This document shows positions 35,189 to 44,508 of a stretch of DNA of 64,000 nt, piece after piece; within the stretch, counting starts at the first letter, position 1; every line of letters begins with the position of its first letter. Origin of the DNA: Cohnella sp. CFH 77786 (GTDB lineage: Bacteria > Bacillota > Bacilli > Paenibacillales > Paenibacillaceae); the NCBI RefSeq assembly GCF_019400745.1, contig NZ_WJIB01000009.1, positions 267,100-331,099 on the forward strand. The letters run 5' to 3'. Under the pieces are notes generated by a model. The model had not been told where the DNA came from. It worked only from the letters and a program-made list of their open reading frames with translations, and did no database searches. The position numbers and the translations under genes are program-made.

Positions 35189-36940
35189 GTGAATCAGGAA
35201 CAAGTGCTGATGGATGCGCTGGAACGGCAATGGCAGGAGATCCGCGGCAAGCGCATTACCGATCCCGGCAGCCGCTGGCGCGGCACGTTCGAGCTCCCGG
35301 GGGATGAACCTTCGGCGGGACTGGTGGAGATCGACGCGTTCCTTACGGTGACGGTTCCGCTTTACTGCCATCCCGCGTCTCCCCTGTTTCGTGACCGGGA
35401 GATCTTGAACTGCATCGACGGGCAGGTTGAGTACCTGCTGCGCAGCCAGTTTCCGTCCGGATGCATCTCGCTGGCGAACTGCAATATCGATTCCCCTCCG
35501 GATACCGGCTTCGCCGTTCATGCCGCCGCGCTTTCCTACCGTGCGCTGGACCGCTTGGCCGCGCGGGAGGATGGCGAAGCCGCCGCCGAGAAGGAGACGC
35601 TGGATAAACTCCGGCGTTTCCTGGGCGGTACGGCGGAATGCTTGCTGACCGGGGGCATTCATACGCCGAACCACCGCTGGGTGATCGCAGGAGCGCTCGC
35701 GCTGCTGTACGAGATCTTCGGCGACGAACGGCTTCGGGAACGAGCGGACCTTTATTTGGGGGAAGGGCTCGATCTGAACGGGGCGGGAGAGTGGACGGAA
35801 CGGAGCAACGCGATCTATAACGCCATTTGCGGCATCTTCCTGTACCACGCGGGAAGGGTGTTCGGCTACAAGGATCTTTTCGAGCCGATCGCGCGAAACC
35901 TCATGATGATGAGGTACATGCTTCATCCGGACGACACGATCGTGACGGAGTATTCCAGCCGTCAGGACCGCGGAAAACCGATTCGGCTAAGCGGCGAATA
36001 CTACGTCGCTTTCCGGCTGATGGCCTCGCTGACCGGAGACGCCGAATTCCAGGCGATGGCCTTGAAGGCTTTGGAATCACCGTCGCAGCCCGGGAAATCG
36101 CTGCTTTACTGGCTCGTCTTCCGGGAACGGATGCGAAGCTCCGCGGAGGCGGCCGCGCTTCCCGTCCGTTATGAGGTCTTTCTGAACGAAGGGCGGGAGG
36201 CGCCGGTCTCGGGAGCGATTCCCCATGTTCGGACGGCATACCACTCCGGCTCCCCTCTGGTGCGTTACCGGAATGGGGATTTGAGCGTGACTCTGATGTC
36301 CGGCCAGCCCGAATTCCTGTACGTCCAATGCGGCCGCGCCAAGCTTCACGGCGTCAAGCTTTCGCTGGGCTGGTTCGGCATTGCCGGCGTTCCGATGGCG
36401 AGACTGGAACGTACCGGCGAGCGAGCCTACGAATTGTCCATCGTTTTGGAAGGCAGCTATAGAGGCCCGCTGAAGGGGGATGCTTCACGGCCTGGGCGAA
36501 CGGGGCGCTCCGAATACGATTTCCGCCAGACGGGCCGGGAGAAGACGCACGTCACCAGGCTGCCCGTTACGATCGGGGTTCGGCTGCTGGAGGACGGCGT
36601 CGACTTTCGCGTCCGGGCGGACGGAGTGCCGCATTTGTTTGCCCAACTGGCGTTCCAGTTCGACTCCGAAGGAGAGGTTGCCGGGCCGGGTCTGGAAAGT
36701 CTGTCGGACCGGTTGCGGCTATGGAAGACGGGAAGCGCGGTTTACCGGTTCGGCGAAGACGAAATCGAGCTGTGGGGCGGAGCCGCGGAACACGGATTTC
36801 GCGCGCTGCGAAACGACCGGCACGATCCCGATTTCCTGCATGTCATCGCCAATCTGATGACTCCGCTGGATGCCGCCGTGCACATTCGCTGCCGCAAACG
36901 CAAGGAAGACGGAGGGGACCGAAATGACTGCGAAGACTGA
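35189..36940 (+). CDS. Putative polysaccharide lyase or hydrolase, alpha/alpha-barrel type
   Basis: The 583-residue cytoplasmic protein has no signal peptide. The first 320 residues look alpha-helical and toroid-like (GIHTPNHRWVIAGALALLYEIFGD, ERSNAIYNAICGIFLYHA, TEYSSRQDRGKP), and the rest is beta-rich, the two-part layout of heparinase-like lyases. NHRW and EYSSRQDR hold candidate catalytic His/Arg/Tyr residues. It overlaps the GH105 gene by 17 bases, and GH105 enzymes act on the unsaturated sugars lyases produce, so a lyase role is a good inference. I do not recognise a defined CAZy family. Confidence 0.65.
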   Translation: MNQEQVLMDALERQWQEIRGKRITDPGSRWRGTFELPGDEPSAGLVEIDAFLTVTVPLYCHPASPLFRDREILNCIDGQVEYLLRSQFPSGCISLANCNIDSPPDTGFAVHAAALSYRALDRLAAREDGEAAAEKETLDKLRRFLGGTAECLLTGGIHTPNHRWVIAGALALLYEIFGDERLRERADLYLGEGLDLNGAGEWTERSNAIYNAICGIFLYHAGRVFGYKDLFEPIARNLMMMRYMLHPDDTIVTEYSSRQDRGKPIRLSGEYYVAFRLMASLTGDAEFQAMALKALESPSQPGKSLLYWLVFRERMRSSAEAAALPVRYEVFLNEGREAPVSGAIPHVRTAYHSGSPLVRYRNGDLSVTLMSGQPEFLYVQCGRAKLHGVKLSLGWFGIAGVPMARLERTGERAYELSIVLEGSYRGPLKGDASRPGRTGRSEYDFRQTGREKTHVTRLPVTIGVRLLEDGVDFRVRADGVPHLFAQLAFQFDSEGEVAGPGLESLSDRLRLWKTGSAVYRFGEDEIELWGGAAEHGFRALRNDRHDPDFLHVIANLMTPLDAAVHIRCRKRKEDGGDRNDCED

Positions 36941-37985
36941 ACTTACCGCGCGCGCGCTCCGGGAAACGCTGGAACGTACGGCCGCTTATACGATGAAGCC
37001 CGCCCCGGAGCATGAGCGTTTGATGGACACTTGGCAATGGGGGCAAGGGGTGGCGCTTTACGGTCTTGTCAAAGCCCACGAAGCCTTGGGAGATCCAACG
37101 ATTCCGGCCTATGTCGAGCAATGGCTGGACAGCCGCCTGGAACGCGGCGGCATCGGCAAGAGCATCAATACGACGGCGCCGCTGCTGGCCGCCCTCAATT
37201 GGATGCGGCTAACGGGCGGAGACAAGTATGACGAGATCTGCGGGGCGTTCGCCGATTGGTGCCTCGCGGAAGCCCCGCGTTCCGTGGAAGGCGCCTTCGA
37301 GCATTCCTGCACGGAAAACGTGTATCCGAACGAAATTTGGGCGGATACGCTGTTCATGGGCTGCCTGTTCCTGGCCCAGTGGGGCAAGTATACGGGCAGC
37401 GGACGTTACGTGAAGGAATCGGCCCGGCAGTTCCTGCTGCACTACAAATACTTGAGCGACCCGGCGACCGGACTCATCCATCATGGCTATTACGGCAGCG
37501 AAGGGGCGCGCAAAGGCGTGCTCTGGGGCCGGGGCAACGGGTGGTTTGCCGCCGCTTCCGCGGAAGTGCTGGCGGATTTCGCCGGATTGCCGGAGTACGA
37601 AGCCGTCCTTGACCATTTCGCCAGGCATGCGCAGGGGGCAGCCGCAACGCAGAATGAGGAGGGCGCCTGGCATACCGTCATGAACGACACGGGCACCTAC
37701 GCCGAGATGTCGGCAACGGCCGCGTTCGCTTTCGCGTATCACGAAGGGAGCCGGAAAGGATATTTGCCGTCCGGGTACCGAAGCCGTGCGCATTCCGCCG
37801 TCCGGGCATTGCTTGCGAACGTTGCGGACAACGGCAGAATCGACCGCGGCTCCGACGGCACTTGCGTCATGCCGGGCGCGGCCGACTACAACGCCATTCC
37901 TTACCGCTACTCCGTTTTCACGCAGGGTCTCGGTCTGATGGCCCTCAGCAGCGAATACGCGCTGGCGAAGGATGCGGGGTTATGA
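36924..37985 (+). CDS. GH105/GH88-family unsaturated glucuronyl or galacturonyl hydrolase
   Basis: The 353-residue protein has the family marks TWQWGQGVALYGL, NEIWADTLFMGCLFLA (with the catalytic Asp), LIHHGYY, and LWGRGNGWFAAA. These belong to YteR/YesR-type enzymes that remove the unsaturated uronate left by polysaccharide lyases. ATG 36924 follows GGAGGGGA and lies inside the previous gene. The stop overlaps the permease start (ATGA). It acts in the cytoplasm after import by the neighbouring transporter. Whether the substrate derives from rhamnogalacturonan or another polymer is not shown. Confidence 0.9.
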   Translation: MTAKTELTARALRETLERTAAYTMKPAPEHERLMDTWQWGQGVALYGLVKAHEALGDPTIPAYVEQWLDSRLERGGIGKSINTTAPLLAALNWMRLTGGDKYDEICGAFADWCLAEAPRSVEGAFEHSCTENVYPNEIWADTLFMGCLFLAQWGKYTGSGRYVKESARQFLLHYKYLSDPATGLIHHGYYGSEGARKGVLWGRGNGWFAAASAEVLADFAGLPEYEAVLDHFARHAQGAAATQNEEGAWHTVMNDTGTYAEMSATAAFAFAYHEGSRKGYLPSGYRSRAHSAVRALLANVADNGRIDRGSDGTCVMPGAADYNAIPYRYSVFTQGLGLMALSSEYALAKDAGL

Positions 37986-38881
37986 AAGTCAGTCTGAAGC
38001 GCGATGTATGGCTGTATCTGTTTTTGCTGCCGGGCCTGTCTTTTTTTCTTCTCTTCAAATACGCGCCGTTATACGGGGAGATTCTTGCGTTCAAGGATTT
38101 CCGGATCGTGGACGGGATATGGAACAGCCCTTGGGCCGGGTTCAAGCATTTCGACCGGCTTTTCCATGACGAGGAGTTCTGGACGATCCTTCGGAACACG
38201 CTGCTCCTGAACCTGTACAACATCGTATTCGTCTTTCCCGCCCCGATCGTGCTGGCGCTGCTCCTGAACGAGCTGAGGCTCGCCTGGTACAAGCGCTTGG
38301 TCCAAAATCTGCTGTACTTGCCGAACTTCATTTCCTGGGTCGTACTGGGCGGCATCGTGGTGACCGTTCTATCCCCGAGCACCGGGGTCGTCAATCACAT
38401 TCTTGCGCGAGTGTTCGGGATCGATCCCGTCTATTTCATGGTCAGCACTTTCTGGTGGCCGATCGTGTTTACCTTATCGTCCATCTGGCAGACCGCCGGC
38501 TGGGGGACGATCCTCTATTCGGCGGCCATGGCGGGCATCGATCCGGGACTGTACGAAGCGGCCAGGATCGACGGGGCGGGCAAGGCGCGGCAAATTTGGC
38601 ATATCACGCTTCCCGGCATCCGCGGCACGATCGCTATTCTGCTGATCCTTCAAATGGGCCGAATGATGGACGTGGGCTTCGAGCAAGTATACAACATGCA
38701 GAACGCCGCCGTGTACAGCGTTTCCGACGTGATCAGCACGTACGTCTACCGGATCGGCTTGCAGGGGGCCCAGTACAGCTTCGCGACGGCAGTCGGCCTC
38801 TTCCAGGGCGTCATCGGCCTGATTCTCGTACTGACGGTGAATCAGATCATCAAAAAGATGGGAGAGGACGGACTATGGTAA
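37982..38881 (+). CDS. Carbohydrate ABC transporter permease, LplB-like
   Basis: Six membrane segments are visible, starting WLYLFLLPGLSFFLLF, and the cytoplasmic EAA loop (EAARIDGAGKARQIWHITLPGI) that contacts the ATPase. With 299 residues it is of normal size. It is the first of two permeases that form a heterodimer. Start ATG 37982 overlaps the GH105 stop. No ATPase gene is nearby, so the importer probably uses a shared MsmK/UgpC-type ATPase encoded elsewhere, as is common in this group. Confidence 0.92.
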   Translation: MKVSLKRDVWLYLFLLPGLSFFLLFKYAPLYGEILAFKDFRIVDGIWNSPWAGFKHFDRLFHDEEFWTILRNTLLLNLYNIVFVFPAPIVLALLLNELRLAWYKRLVQNLLYLPNFISWVVLGGIVVTVLSPSTGVVNHILARVFGIDPVYFMVSTFWWPIVFTLSSIWQTAGWGTILYSAAMAGIDPGLYEAARIDGAGKARQIWHITLPGIRGTIAILLILQMGRMMDVGFEQVYNMQNAAVYSVSDVISTYVYRIGLQGAQYSFATAVGLFQGVIGLILVLTVNQIIKKMGEDGLW

Positions 38882-39726
38882 AACGGTCCCTGGCGGCCGC
38901 CAACGCGCTGCTTCTTGCGGTGTTCGCGTTCATAACGCTGTTTCCGTTCCTGAACGTGCTGGCCTATTCGTTCAGCAGCAGCCGGGCGATCGCGGCCGGG
39001 GAGGTATTCGTCTGGCCTGTCGAGTTCAACGTCGCCGCTTTCGGGAAACTGATCGACGACGGGCAGCTGTTCGTCGCGATGAAAAACACGGTCATTATTA
39101 CCGTTGTCGGTACGCTGCTCCAGATGGCGGCGACCACGCTGGCCGCTTACGCGCTCTCCAAGAAAAGGCTGAAGGGACGAAAGGCTTTTCTGGGGATGAT
39201 CCTGTTTACGATGCTGTTCGGCGGCGGATTGATTCCCCTGTTTTTGCTGCTGAGAAATTTGCAGATTCTGGACTCATTCTGGGCAATTTGGCTGCCGAGT
39301 CTCGTCAGCGCGTACAATCTGTTCGTCATGAAGTCGTTCTTCGAAACCTTGCCCGCGGAGCTGGAGGAATCGGCGACCATCGACGGGGCCGGCGATCCGG
39401 TGATCTTCTGGAATATCGTCGTCCCACTGTCCAAATCCATTCTGGCGGCAATCTCGCTGTTCTACGCCGTCGGCATGTGGAACGTTTATTCGCAGGCCGT
39501 GTATTTCCTGAACGATTCCGAGCTCATGCCGCTTCTGGTGCGGTTATATCAAATGATCCAACAGACGAGCGAAACGCTGTTGGACAGCAGCGAAGCGAGC
39601 CTGATCCAGCCGGAAAGCATCAAGGCCGCGGCGATCGTCATCGCGATCGCGCCGATTCTGTGCGTGTATCCGTTCCTGCAAAAATATTTCGTCAAAGGGG
39701 TTCTTCTGGGATCGGTCAAAGGGTGA
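38875..39726 (+). CDS. Carbohydrate ABC transporter permease, YtcP-like
   Basis: The 283-residue partner permease has LLLAVFAFITLFPFLNVLAYSF as its first membrane segment, the family's GGGLIPLFLLLRNL, and an EAA loop (EESATIDGAGDPVIFWNIVVPLSKS). ATG 38875 overlaps the upstream permease's stop and lies after GGGAGAGG; the frame is open much further upstream but only as a shadow. A strong terminator follows. Confidence 0.92.
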   Translation: MVKRSLAAANALLLAVFAFITLFPFLNVLAYSFSSSRAIAAGEVFVWPVEFNVAAFGKLIDDGQLFVAMKNTVIITVVGTLLQMAATTLAAYALSKKRLKGRKAFLGMILFTMLFGGGLIPLFLLLRNLQILDSFWAIWLPSLVSAYNLFVMKSFFETLPAELEESATIDGAGDPVIFWNIVVPLSKSILAAISLFYAVGMWNVYSQAVYFLNDSELMPLLVRLYQMIQQTSETLLDSSEASLIQPESIKAAAIVIAIAPILCVYPFLQKYFVKGVLLGSVKG

Positions 39727-39790
39727 CCCCGGGAGCGTTCCGGGCAGGGAGCCGTAATCGGGAAGAGCGCTCTCCGGATCCGGAAGGTAC

Positions 39791-39828
39791 GCCAAGCATT
39801 CCAGCATGGAATGCTTGGCGATTTTTTT
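39791..39828 (+). terminator. Strong terminator of the carbohydrate operon
   Basis: A perfect 13-bp stem (GCCAAGCATTCCA at 39791-39803 with its complement at 39807-39819) and a three-base loop are followed by CGA and seven T. Confidence 0.9.
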
Positions 39829-40177
39829 ATGACAATATAGAGTTTATTAGTTTCCAGGGAGCGGTTTTGGGGAAGCGGGCGGGTGGGGATCCTCTTACGG
39901 TGCCGGCGCTCCCGTTCATGTTCTGCTCGTCTTGCGAAGCGGATATTGCGACTAATAGGTTGTGTCTCGCGGAGCTGCGAGCGCTGTCGTGACTTCCGGA
40001 GGCGTTATTTCCGCGAATTCCTTAGGTGTGCTGCAGGGATGTTTGAGAATGCAGGACCGCGCAAGCGGTCTATCTTATTTTCAGCAGACATCGGATATGG
40101 CGGTTCGGGGTTTACACGGCAGGGAAAATGAATGACAATGGGAGTCGTTAACGCGCGTTCAGAGGAGAGAGGCTTCC
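39829..40177. other. Intergenic stretch without a convincing gene
   Basis: About 350 bases separate the importer operon from the ABC exporter. The reading frames here are short, basic and lack ribosome sites. The start is AT-rich (ACAATATAGAGTTTATTAG), the middle holds short GC-rich inverted repeats (CTCGCGGAGCTGCGAG near 39967, ACCGCGCAAGCGGT near 40057). It may include the promoter of the exporter, but none is clear. Confidence 0.4.
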
Positions 40178-41980
40178 ATGTCATCCGCAGGCTTATCCGC
40201 AACAGATGCTCCGTCGTACGGTTTGGAACACATTTTGGAGGACGAATCGATTACGGAACGCCGCCCCGCGCGGTTTCTCCTGCTGCTGTACCGGCAGCAT
40301 TGGGGCAAGCTGGCGCTCTCGACCCTGTTTTTCCTGATCAAGCATTCTCCGGTCTACGTGCTTCCGATCATCACGGCTAATTTGATCAACGTCGCCTCCA
40401 ATCCGGAGCGGTACGGCCCGAGTTCCTTATGGATCAATATCGCGGTCCTGCTCGTCGTGATCATCCAGAACATCCCGACCCAAGTGCTGCACATCAGTTA
40501 CATGAGCAAGGCGATCCGCTACGTGGAGGCGGGGCTCCGAAGCACGCTCGTGCGCAAGCTCCAGCGGCTGTCCATGGCCGCGCACGGGGAGCTGGCCGCC
40601 GGCAAGCTGCAGGCGAAGGTGCTGCGCGACGTGGAAGCGATCGAATTCCTGTCGCGGCAGATGATGCTGTCCGTCATGCCCGCCATCCTCAGCGTCATTG
40701 TCGCCGCCGGCATCACGATGTATCGAAGCTTGCTCGTCAGCGCGTTTTTCGTTTTCACGGTGCCCGCCGCGCTGATCGTCGTCTATTTCTTCCGCAAGAA
40801 AATCGCCCGCACGAACCAGGAATTCCGCAAGTCCATCGAATCAATGTCCGGCAAAGTGTCCGAAATGGTCGGCATGATGCCGGTCACGAGAGCGCACGGC
40901 CTGGAGCAGACGGAAATCCGCAAAATCGACGCGACCCTCACCCGCCTGCGCAACAAGGGCTACCGGCTGGACATCGTGGAGGCCTATTTCGGCTCCTCGG
41001 CATGGGTGACGTTCCAGGTGTTCCAGGCGCTCTGCCTGGCCTTTACGATTCTGCTGGCTTACCGAGGACAAATCCCGGTCGGGGACGTGGTGCTGTACCA
41101 GTCCTTCTTCGCCATGATCCTCGGATCGGTCAACCAACTGATCAACGTGTATCCGAATATCGCCAAAGGGTTCGAGTCGATCTACTCGGTGACGGAGATT
41201 TTGCTGTCGCAAGAAGAGGAAGCCTATCAAGGGAGGAAGAAGCTGGACACGGTCCGGGGCGCGTTCTCGTTCCGGAACGTCCATTTCGGCTATCCCGGTT
41301 CGGATCGGCACGTCTTGTCCGATTTCAACCTGGACGTGAAAGCGGGGGAGTGCATCGCGCTCGTCGGAGCGTCGGGGGCGGGCAAGTCGACGGTGCTGAA
41401 CCTGGTCATCGGCTTCAACCGGCCCGTGAAGGGCGGCGTCGCGATCGACGGGATCCCGATGGACGAGATCGATATGGCGGCGTACCGGCGGCATATCGCC
41501 GTCGTTCATCAGAATACCGTGCTCTTCTCCGGTTCGATCCGGGAAAATATCACGTACGGGCTGCCATCCGTGCGGGAAGACGATCTTGCGGCCGTCATCC
41601 GCATGACGCACCTGGAGGATGTGATCGCTCAGCTGCCGGACGGCTTGGACACGGCCGTGGGCGAGCACGGGAGCAAGCTGTCCGGGGGCCAGCGCCAGCG
41701 CATTGCCATCGCGCGGGCGCTGATCCGGGATCCGAAGGTGATCCTGCTTGACGAAGCGACCTCCGCGTTGGACAATGAATCGGAGTACCACGTGCAGCAA
41801 GCGATGAAGAAGCTGACCCGGGGCCGCACGACGTTCATCGTCGCGCACCGCTTGTCCACGATCCGGGACGCGGACCGGATCGTCGTGATGAAGCAGGGCC
41901 GCTGCGCCGAAATGGGAACGTACGAGGAATTGATGGCCTTGCGGGGCGAATTTTATCAGCTCAAAATGCTGCAGAATTAA
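40178..41980 (+). CDS. ABC exporter, fused membrane and ATPase domains
   Basis: The 600-residue half-transporter has an N-terminal exporter-type membrane domain (LALSTLFFLIKHSPVYVLPII and five more segments) and a C-terminal ATPase with Walker A GASGAGKST at about 400, the signature LSGGQRQRIAIARAL at about 501, Walker B VILLDEATSALD and the H-loop AHRLSTI. It would act as a homodimer exporting lipid, peptide or drug. ATG 40178 follows GAGGAGAG. It heads a run of three plus-strand genes. Substrate unknown. Confidence 0.9.
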   Translation: MSSAGLSATDAPSYGLEHILEDESITERRPARFLLLLYRQHWGKLALSTLFFLIKHSPVYVLPIITANLINVASNPERYGPSSLWINIAVLLVVIIQNIPTQVLHISYMSKAIRYVEAGLRSTLVRKLQRLSMAAHGELAAGKLQAKVLRDVEAIEFLSRQMMLSVMPAILSVIVAAGITMYRSLLVSAFFVFTVPAALIVVYFFRKKIARTNQEFRKSIESMSGKVSEMVGMMPVTRAHGLEQTEIRKIDATLTRLRNKGYRLDIVEAYFGSSAWVTFQVFQALCLAFTILLAYRGQIPVGDVVLYQSFFAMILGSVNQLINVYPNIAKGFESIYSVTEILLSQEEEAYQGRKKLDTVRGAFSFRNVHFGYPGSDRHVLSDFNLDVKAGECIALVGASGAGKSTVLNLVIGFNRPVKGGVAIDGIPMDEIDMAAYRRHIAVVHQNTVLFSGSIRENITYGLPSVREDDLAAVIRMTHLEDVIAQLPDGLDTAVGEHGSKLSGGQRQRIAIARALIRDPKVILLDEATSALDNESEYHVQQAMKKLTRGRTTFIVAHRLSTIRDADRIVVMKQGRCAEMGTYEELMALRGEFYQLKMLQN

Positions 41981-41999
41981 CGGAAAAGGGGTCATCGAC

Positions 42000-42578
42000 A
42001 TGTCGGCTCCGGGCTTTGAACCGAGAAAGCTGCTCGGGCTGGTCATCCATCCGGACAACAGCTTGAAGCTGGAACCGAAGGACGATTGGCTGTACGGCGT
42101 CGTCGGGGCCGCGATGGGCACCGTCGGGTTCGCGTTCTGGGTGTGGGCGGTGCATTTCGGGTTCGTCCGTTCGCTCACCGTATTCGCGGATTTGATTTAC
42201 ACCGCCTTAGTCGGAAGCTCTCCGACGGGGAGGTTCCTGTGGATCGGCATCGTTTCGATCATCGCGCTCATCGCGGTTCTCTCGATCGCGGGCAACCGCA
42301 TGGGCGGGCGCAAACGTAACTGGATGGAAGCGGTCGCCCATCTGGGCGGCGCGCAAGCCTGGTTCGGCGCGGCGTTCGCGGTAAACGGACTCGTGGCGCT
42401 GGCGCTGTGGAAGATTTCGATGGTGCTGATGCTGTCGCTGCTGCTGTTGAACCTGGTCGTTCTCGTCTCCCGTGCCGCCGATCTGCATGAAGTAGGAAGC
42501 GCCAGAAGATTCGCTTACGCGGGGCTTTCACTGGTGATTTACGCGACGGCGGTGGCCGTGGTGTACGCGATTTTCTAA
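42000..42578 (+). CDS. Integral membrane protein, unknown
   Basis: The 192-residue product has about five hydrophobic segments: VVGAAMGTVGFAFWVWAV, a segment near LTVFADLIYTALV, FLWIGIVSIIALIAVLSI, AWFGAAFAVNGLVALALW and MVLMLSLLLLNLVVLV, with a last one at the C-terminus. It has no signal peptide and no known motif. Its gene starts 19 bases after the exporter stop and ends 24 bases before the DRTGG/CBS gene, so it is co-transcribed with both. Role unknown. Confidence 0.8.
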   Translation: MSAPGFEPRKLLGLVIHPDNSLKLEPKDDWLYGVVGAAMGTVGFAFWVWAVHFGFVRSLTVFADLIYTALVGSSPTGRFLWIGIVSIIALIAVLSIAGNRMGGRKRNWMEAVAHLGGAQAWFGAAFAVNGLVALALWKISMVLMLSLLLLNLVVLVSRAADLHEVGSARRFAYAGLSLVIYATAVAVVYAIF

Positions 42579-42602
42579 AATGAGGGAAACGGAGGAACGG
42601 GC

Positions 42603-43946
42603 ATGTCGGGCAACGATCCGAAGGCGGGGGAAGCGACGAAGCATGAGCTGCTGCTGCAATATATACGGGAGCTGCCGGTCGGCACCAAAATATCCGTTAG
42701 GCAGATGGCCAAGGACCGCGGCGTGTCCGAAGGCACGGCCTACCGGGCCCTGAAGGAAGCCGAGCAGCTCGGCATCATCAGCACGAAGGAACGGATCGGC
42801 ACGGTGCGGGTCGACAAGAAGCGCCGCGGCAATCCGGGACAGCTGACGTTCGCCGAGGTGCTCGAAATCGTCCAGGGCAGCCTTCTGGGCGGGGAGGAAG
42901 GGCTGGACAAATCGCTGCACAAGTTCGTCATCGGCGCGATGGAGCTGGACGAAATGAAGGGCTACATCGACGCCGGCAGCCTGCTGATCGTCGGCAACCG
43001 CGACAATGCCCACCGCATCGCGCTCGAACATGGAGCGGGCGTGCTCGTCACGGGGGGATTCGGCACGAGCGAGGACGTGAAGGCGCTCGCGGACGACCGG
43101 CGGCTGCCGATCCTGACGTGCCGGCACGACACGTTCACCGTCGCTTCGATGATCAACCGGGCGATGTACGACCGGCTCATCAAGCGCAAAATCATGATGA
43201 TCGCCGATCTCGTCGAACCGTCTTCCCGGATCGGCTCCCTGAAGCAATCGGCGACGGTGGCGGATTTCCTCAAGCTCAGCGCGGAGACGGGGGGCTCGCG
43301 GTTCCCGGTAACGGACGAATGGAACCGCGTGGTGGGGATGATCACGTCCAAGGACGTGGTCGGGTCCGCGTCCTCCCATACGCTGGACCGGCTCATGACG
43401 CGGCGGCCCACGACGGTGACGATGGCGACGCCGATCGCGTCGGCCGCCCACCGCATGGTGTCCGAAGGCTTGGATCTGCTGCCCGTTACGGACCGCCAGC
43501 GCAAGCTGATCGGCACGATCGGACGCGCGGAGGTGCTTCGGGCCATGCAGCTCGAAGGCCGACCGGCGCAGCTCGGGGAGACGTTCGACGCGCAGATGTG
43601 GAGCGGATTGACCGAGCGGAGGGACGAGGAAGGGAAGCTCTACTTCACGGGAATGGCGACGCCCCAGATGTCGGGACCGCTCGGCACCGTTTCCGAAGGC
43701 GTGCTGGCGGCGCTCATGCAGCAGGCGGCCGCCCGGGCGGTGGAGGAGATGGGGCGGCGGGAGCACGTGCTTGAGAACGTGACGACTTACTTCCTCCGAA
43801 CGGTGCCGATCGAGGCGGTGATCGCGATCCAGCCGCTCGTGATCGAAGCGAGCAGGCGTTTCGTGAAGCTGGAGGTTCAGGTGTCGCACGAGGGCGAACT
43901 CATCGCCAAGGCGATGATGACCGCGCAGACGATCGATCCGGGGTGA
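42603..43946 (+). CDS. ytoI: DRTGG/CBS/hotdog regulatory protein (YtoI-like)
   Basis: Domains in order: a GntR-like helix-turn-helix at about 15-70 (VRQMAKDRGVSEGTAYRALKEAEQLG), a DRTGG domain at about 90-185 (LLIVGNRDNAHRIALEHGAGVLVTGGF), two CBS motifs at about 200-315, and a C-terminal hotdog fold (VLENVTTYFLRTVPIEAVIAIQPLVIEASRRFVKLEV shortened here to its ends). This matches Bacillus YtoI along its full length (448 residues). CBS pairs bind adenine nucleotides, so it may couple energy state to regulation. It converges on the ytpI-like gene four bases away. Confidence 0.88.
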   Translation: MSGNDPKAGEATKHELLLQYIRELPVGTKISVRQMAKDRGVSEGTAYRALKEAEQLGIISTKERIGTVRVDKKRRGNPGQLTFAEVLEIVQGSLLGGEEGLDKSLHKFVIGAMELDEMKGYIDAGSLLIVGNRDNAHRIALEHGAGVLVTGGFGTSEDVKALADDRRLPILTCRHDTFTVASMINRAMYDRLIKRKIMMIADLVEPSSRIGSLKQSATVADFLKLSAETGGSRFPVTDEWNRVVGMITSKDVVGSASSHTLDRLMTRRPTTVTMATPIASAAHRMVSEGLDLLPVTDRQRKLIGTIGRAEVLRAMQLEGRPAQLGETFDAQMWSGLTERRDEEGKLYFTGMATPQMSGPLGTVSEGVLAALMQQAAARAVEEMGRREHVLENVTTYFLRTVPIEAVIAIQPLVIEASRRFVKLEVQVSHEGELIAKAMMTAQTIDPG

Positions 43947-43949
43947 GCC

Positions 43950-44243
43950 CTAGCTGCTGCGGCTGAAATAGGCGTGATTGCGGACCCCCGCGAAGAGGTT
44001 GAACAGGCCGATCAGCAGGAACAAGGCTCCTACGATTACCCGTACGGTGGATCCGCTGAACAGGAACATTTGGATCAGCGCGATGAAGATGAGCATGAGC
44101 CCCATGCTGACGTTCATCCGGGCGGCGTACAGGCCCCGAAGGCGCGCGTCGGCCTGCCGGCGGGAACGGACGCTGAACACGACGGACGACAAGGACGACA
44201 GCGCGATGAGAATGCCGAGCGTCCACTGGAAAACGGTTACCAA
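43950..44243 (-). CDS. ytpI: YtpI-like small membrane protein
   Basis: The 97-residue protein has three membrane segments (LGILIALSSLSSVVFSV, VSMGLMLIFIALIQMFLFS, VIVGALFLLIGLFNLFAGV) as in YtpI. TTG 44243 lies 10 bases after AAAGGAG; TTG 44249 is four bases after it and is the alternative. Upstream in-frame codons give an unnatural polar extension. It faces the YtoI-like gene tail to tail, as in the dnaE region of Bacillus. Function unknown. Confidence 0.75.
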   Translation of the reverse strand: MVTVFQWTLGILIALSSLSSVVFSVRSRRQADARLRGLYAARMNVSMGLMLIFIALIQMFLFSGSTVRVIVGALFLLIGLFNLFAGVRNHAYFSRSS

Positions 44244-44456
44244 CGACAAGCAGCTCCTTTGGGATAATGTCAGACTTTGTGCGTATGGGAAATGATGAAA
44301 CGCCATTTCATTTGAATAGCGGGACTCCCCCTGCTTTAACCTCACAAAAGTGAAGATTCGCTTCGATGTATATGCCGAGTACTTTTAGGGAACCCCGGCG
44401 AAGAAGCGGCGTCACTTTCGGGAGACTGGTTGCTGCCCCTGATTGTACCATAAACG

Positions 44457-44496
44457 GAGAACGAGCGCTCTCCCCGCGGGGGAAGCGCTCGTTCTC
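44457..44496. terminator. Long perfect hairpin between ytpI and ytrI
   Basis: A 13-bp perfect stem starts GAGAACGAGCGCT at 44457 and closes at 44496, with an inner CCCCGCGGGG arm. T-runs on both sides are weak. It lies just beyond the ytrI stop and may end that transcript. Confidence 0.5.
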
Positions 44497-44508
44497 GTTA
44501 CGAAACGT

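Noticed and set aside
39883..40131. 82-codon frame before the ABC exporter
   Set aside because: Basic, Cys/Arg-rich translation without start signal or known motif.
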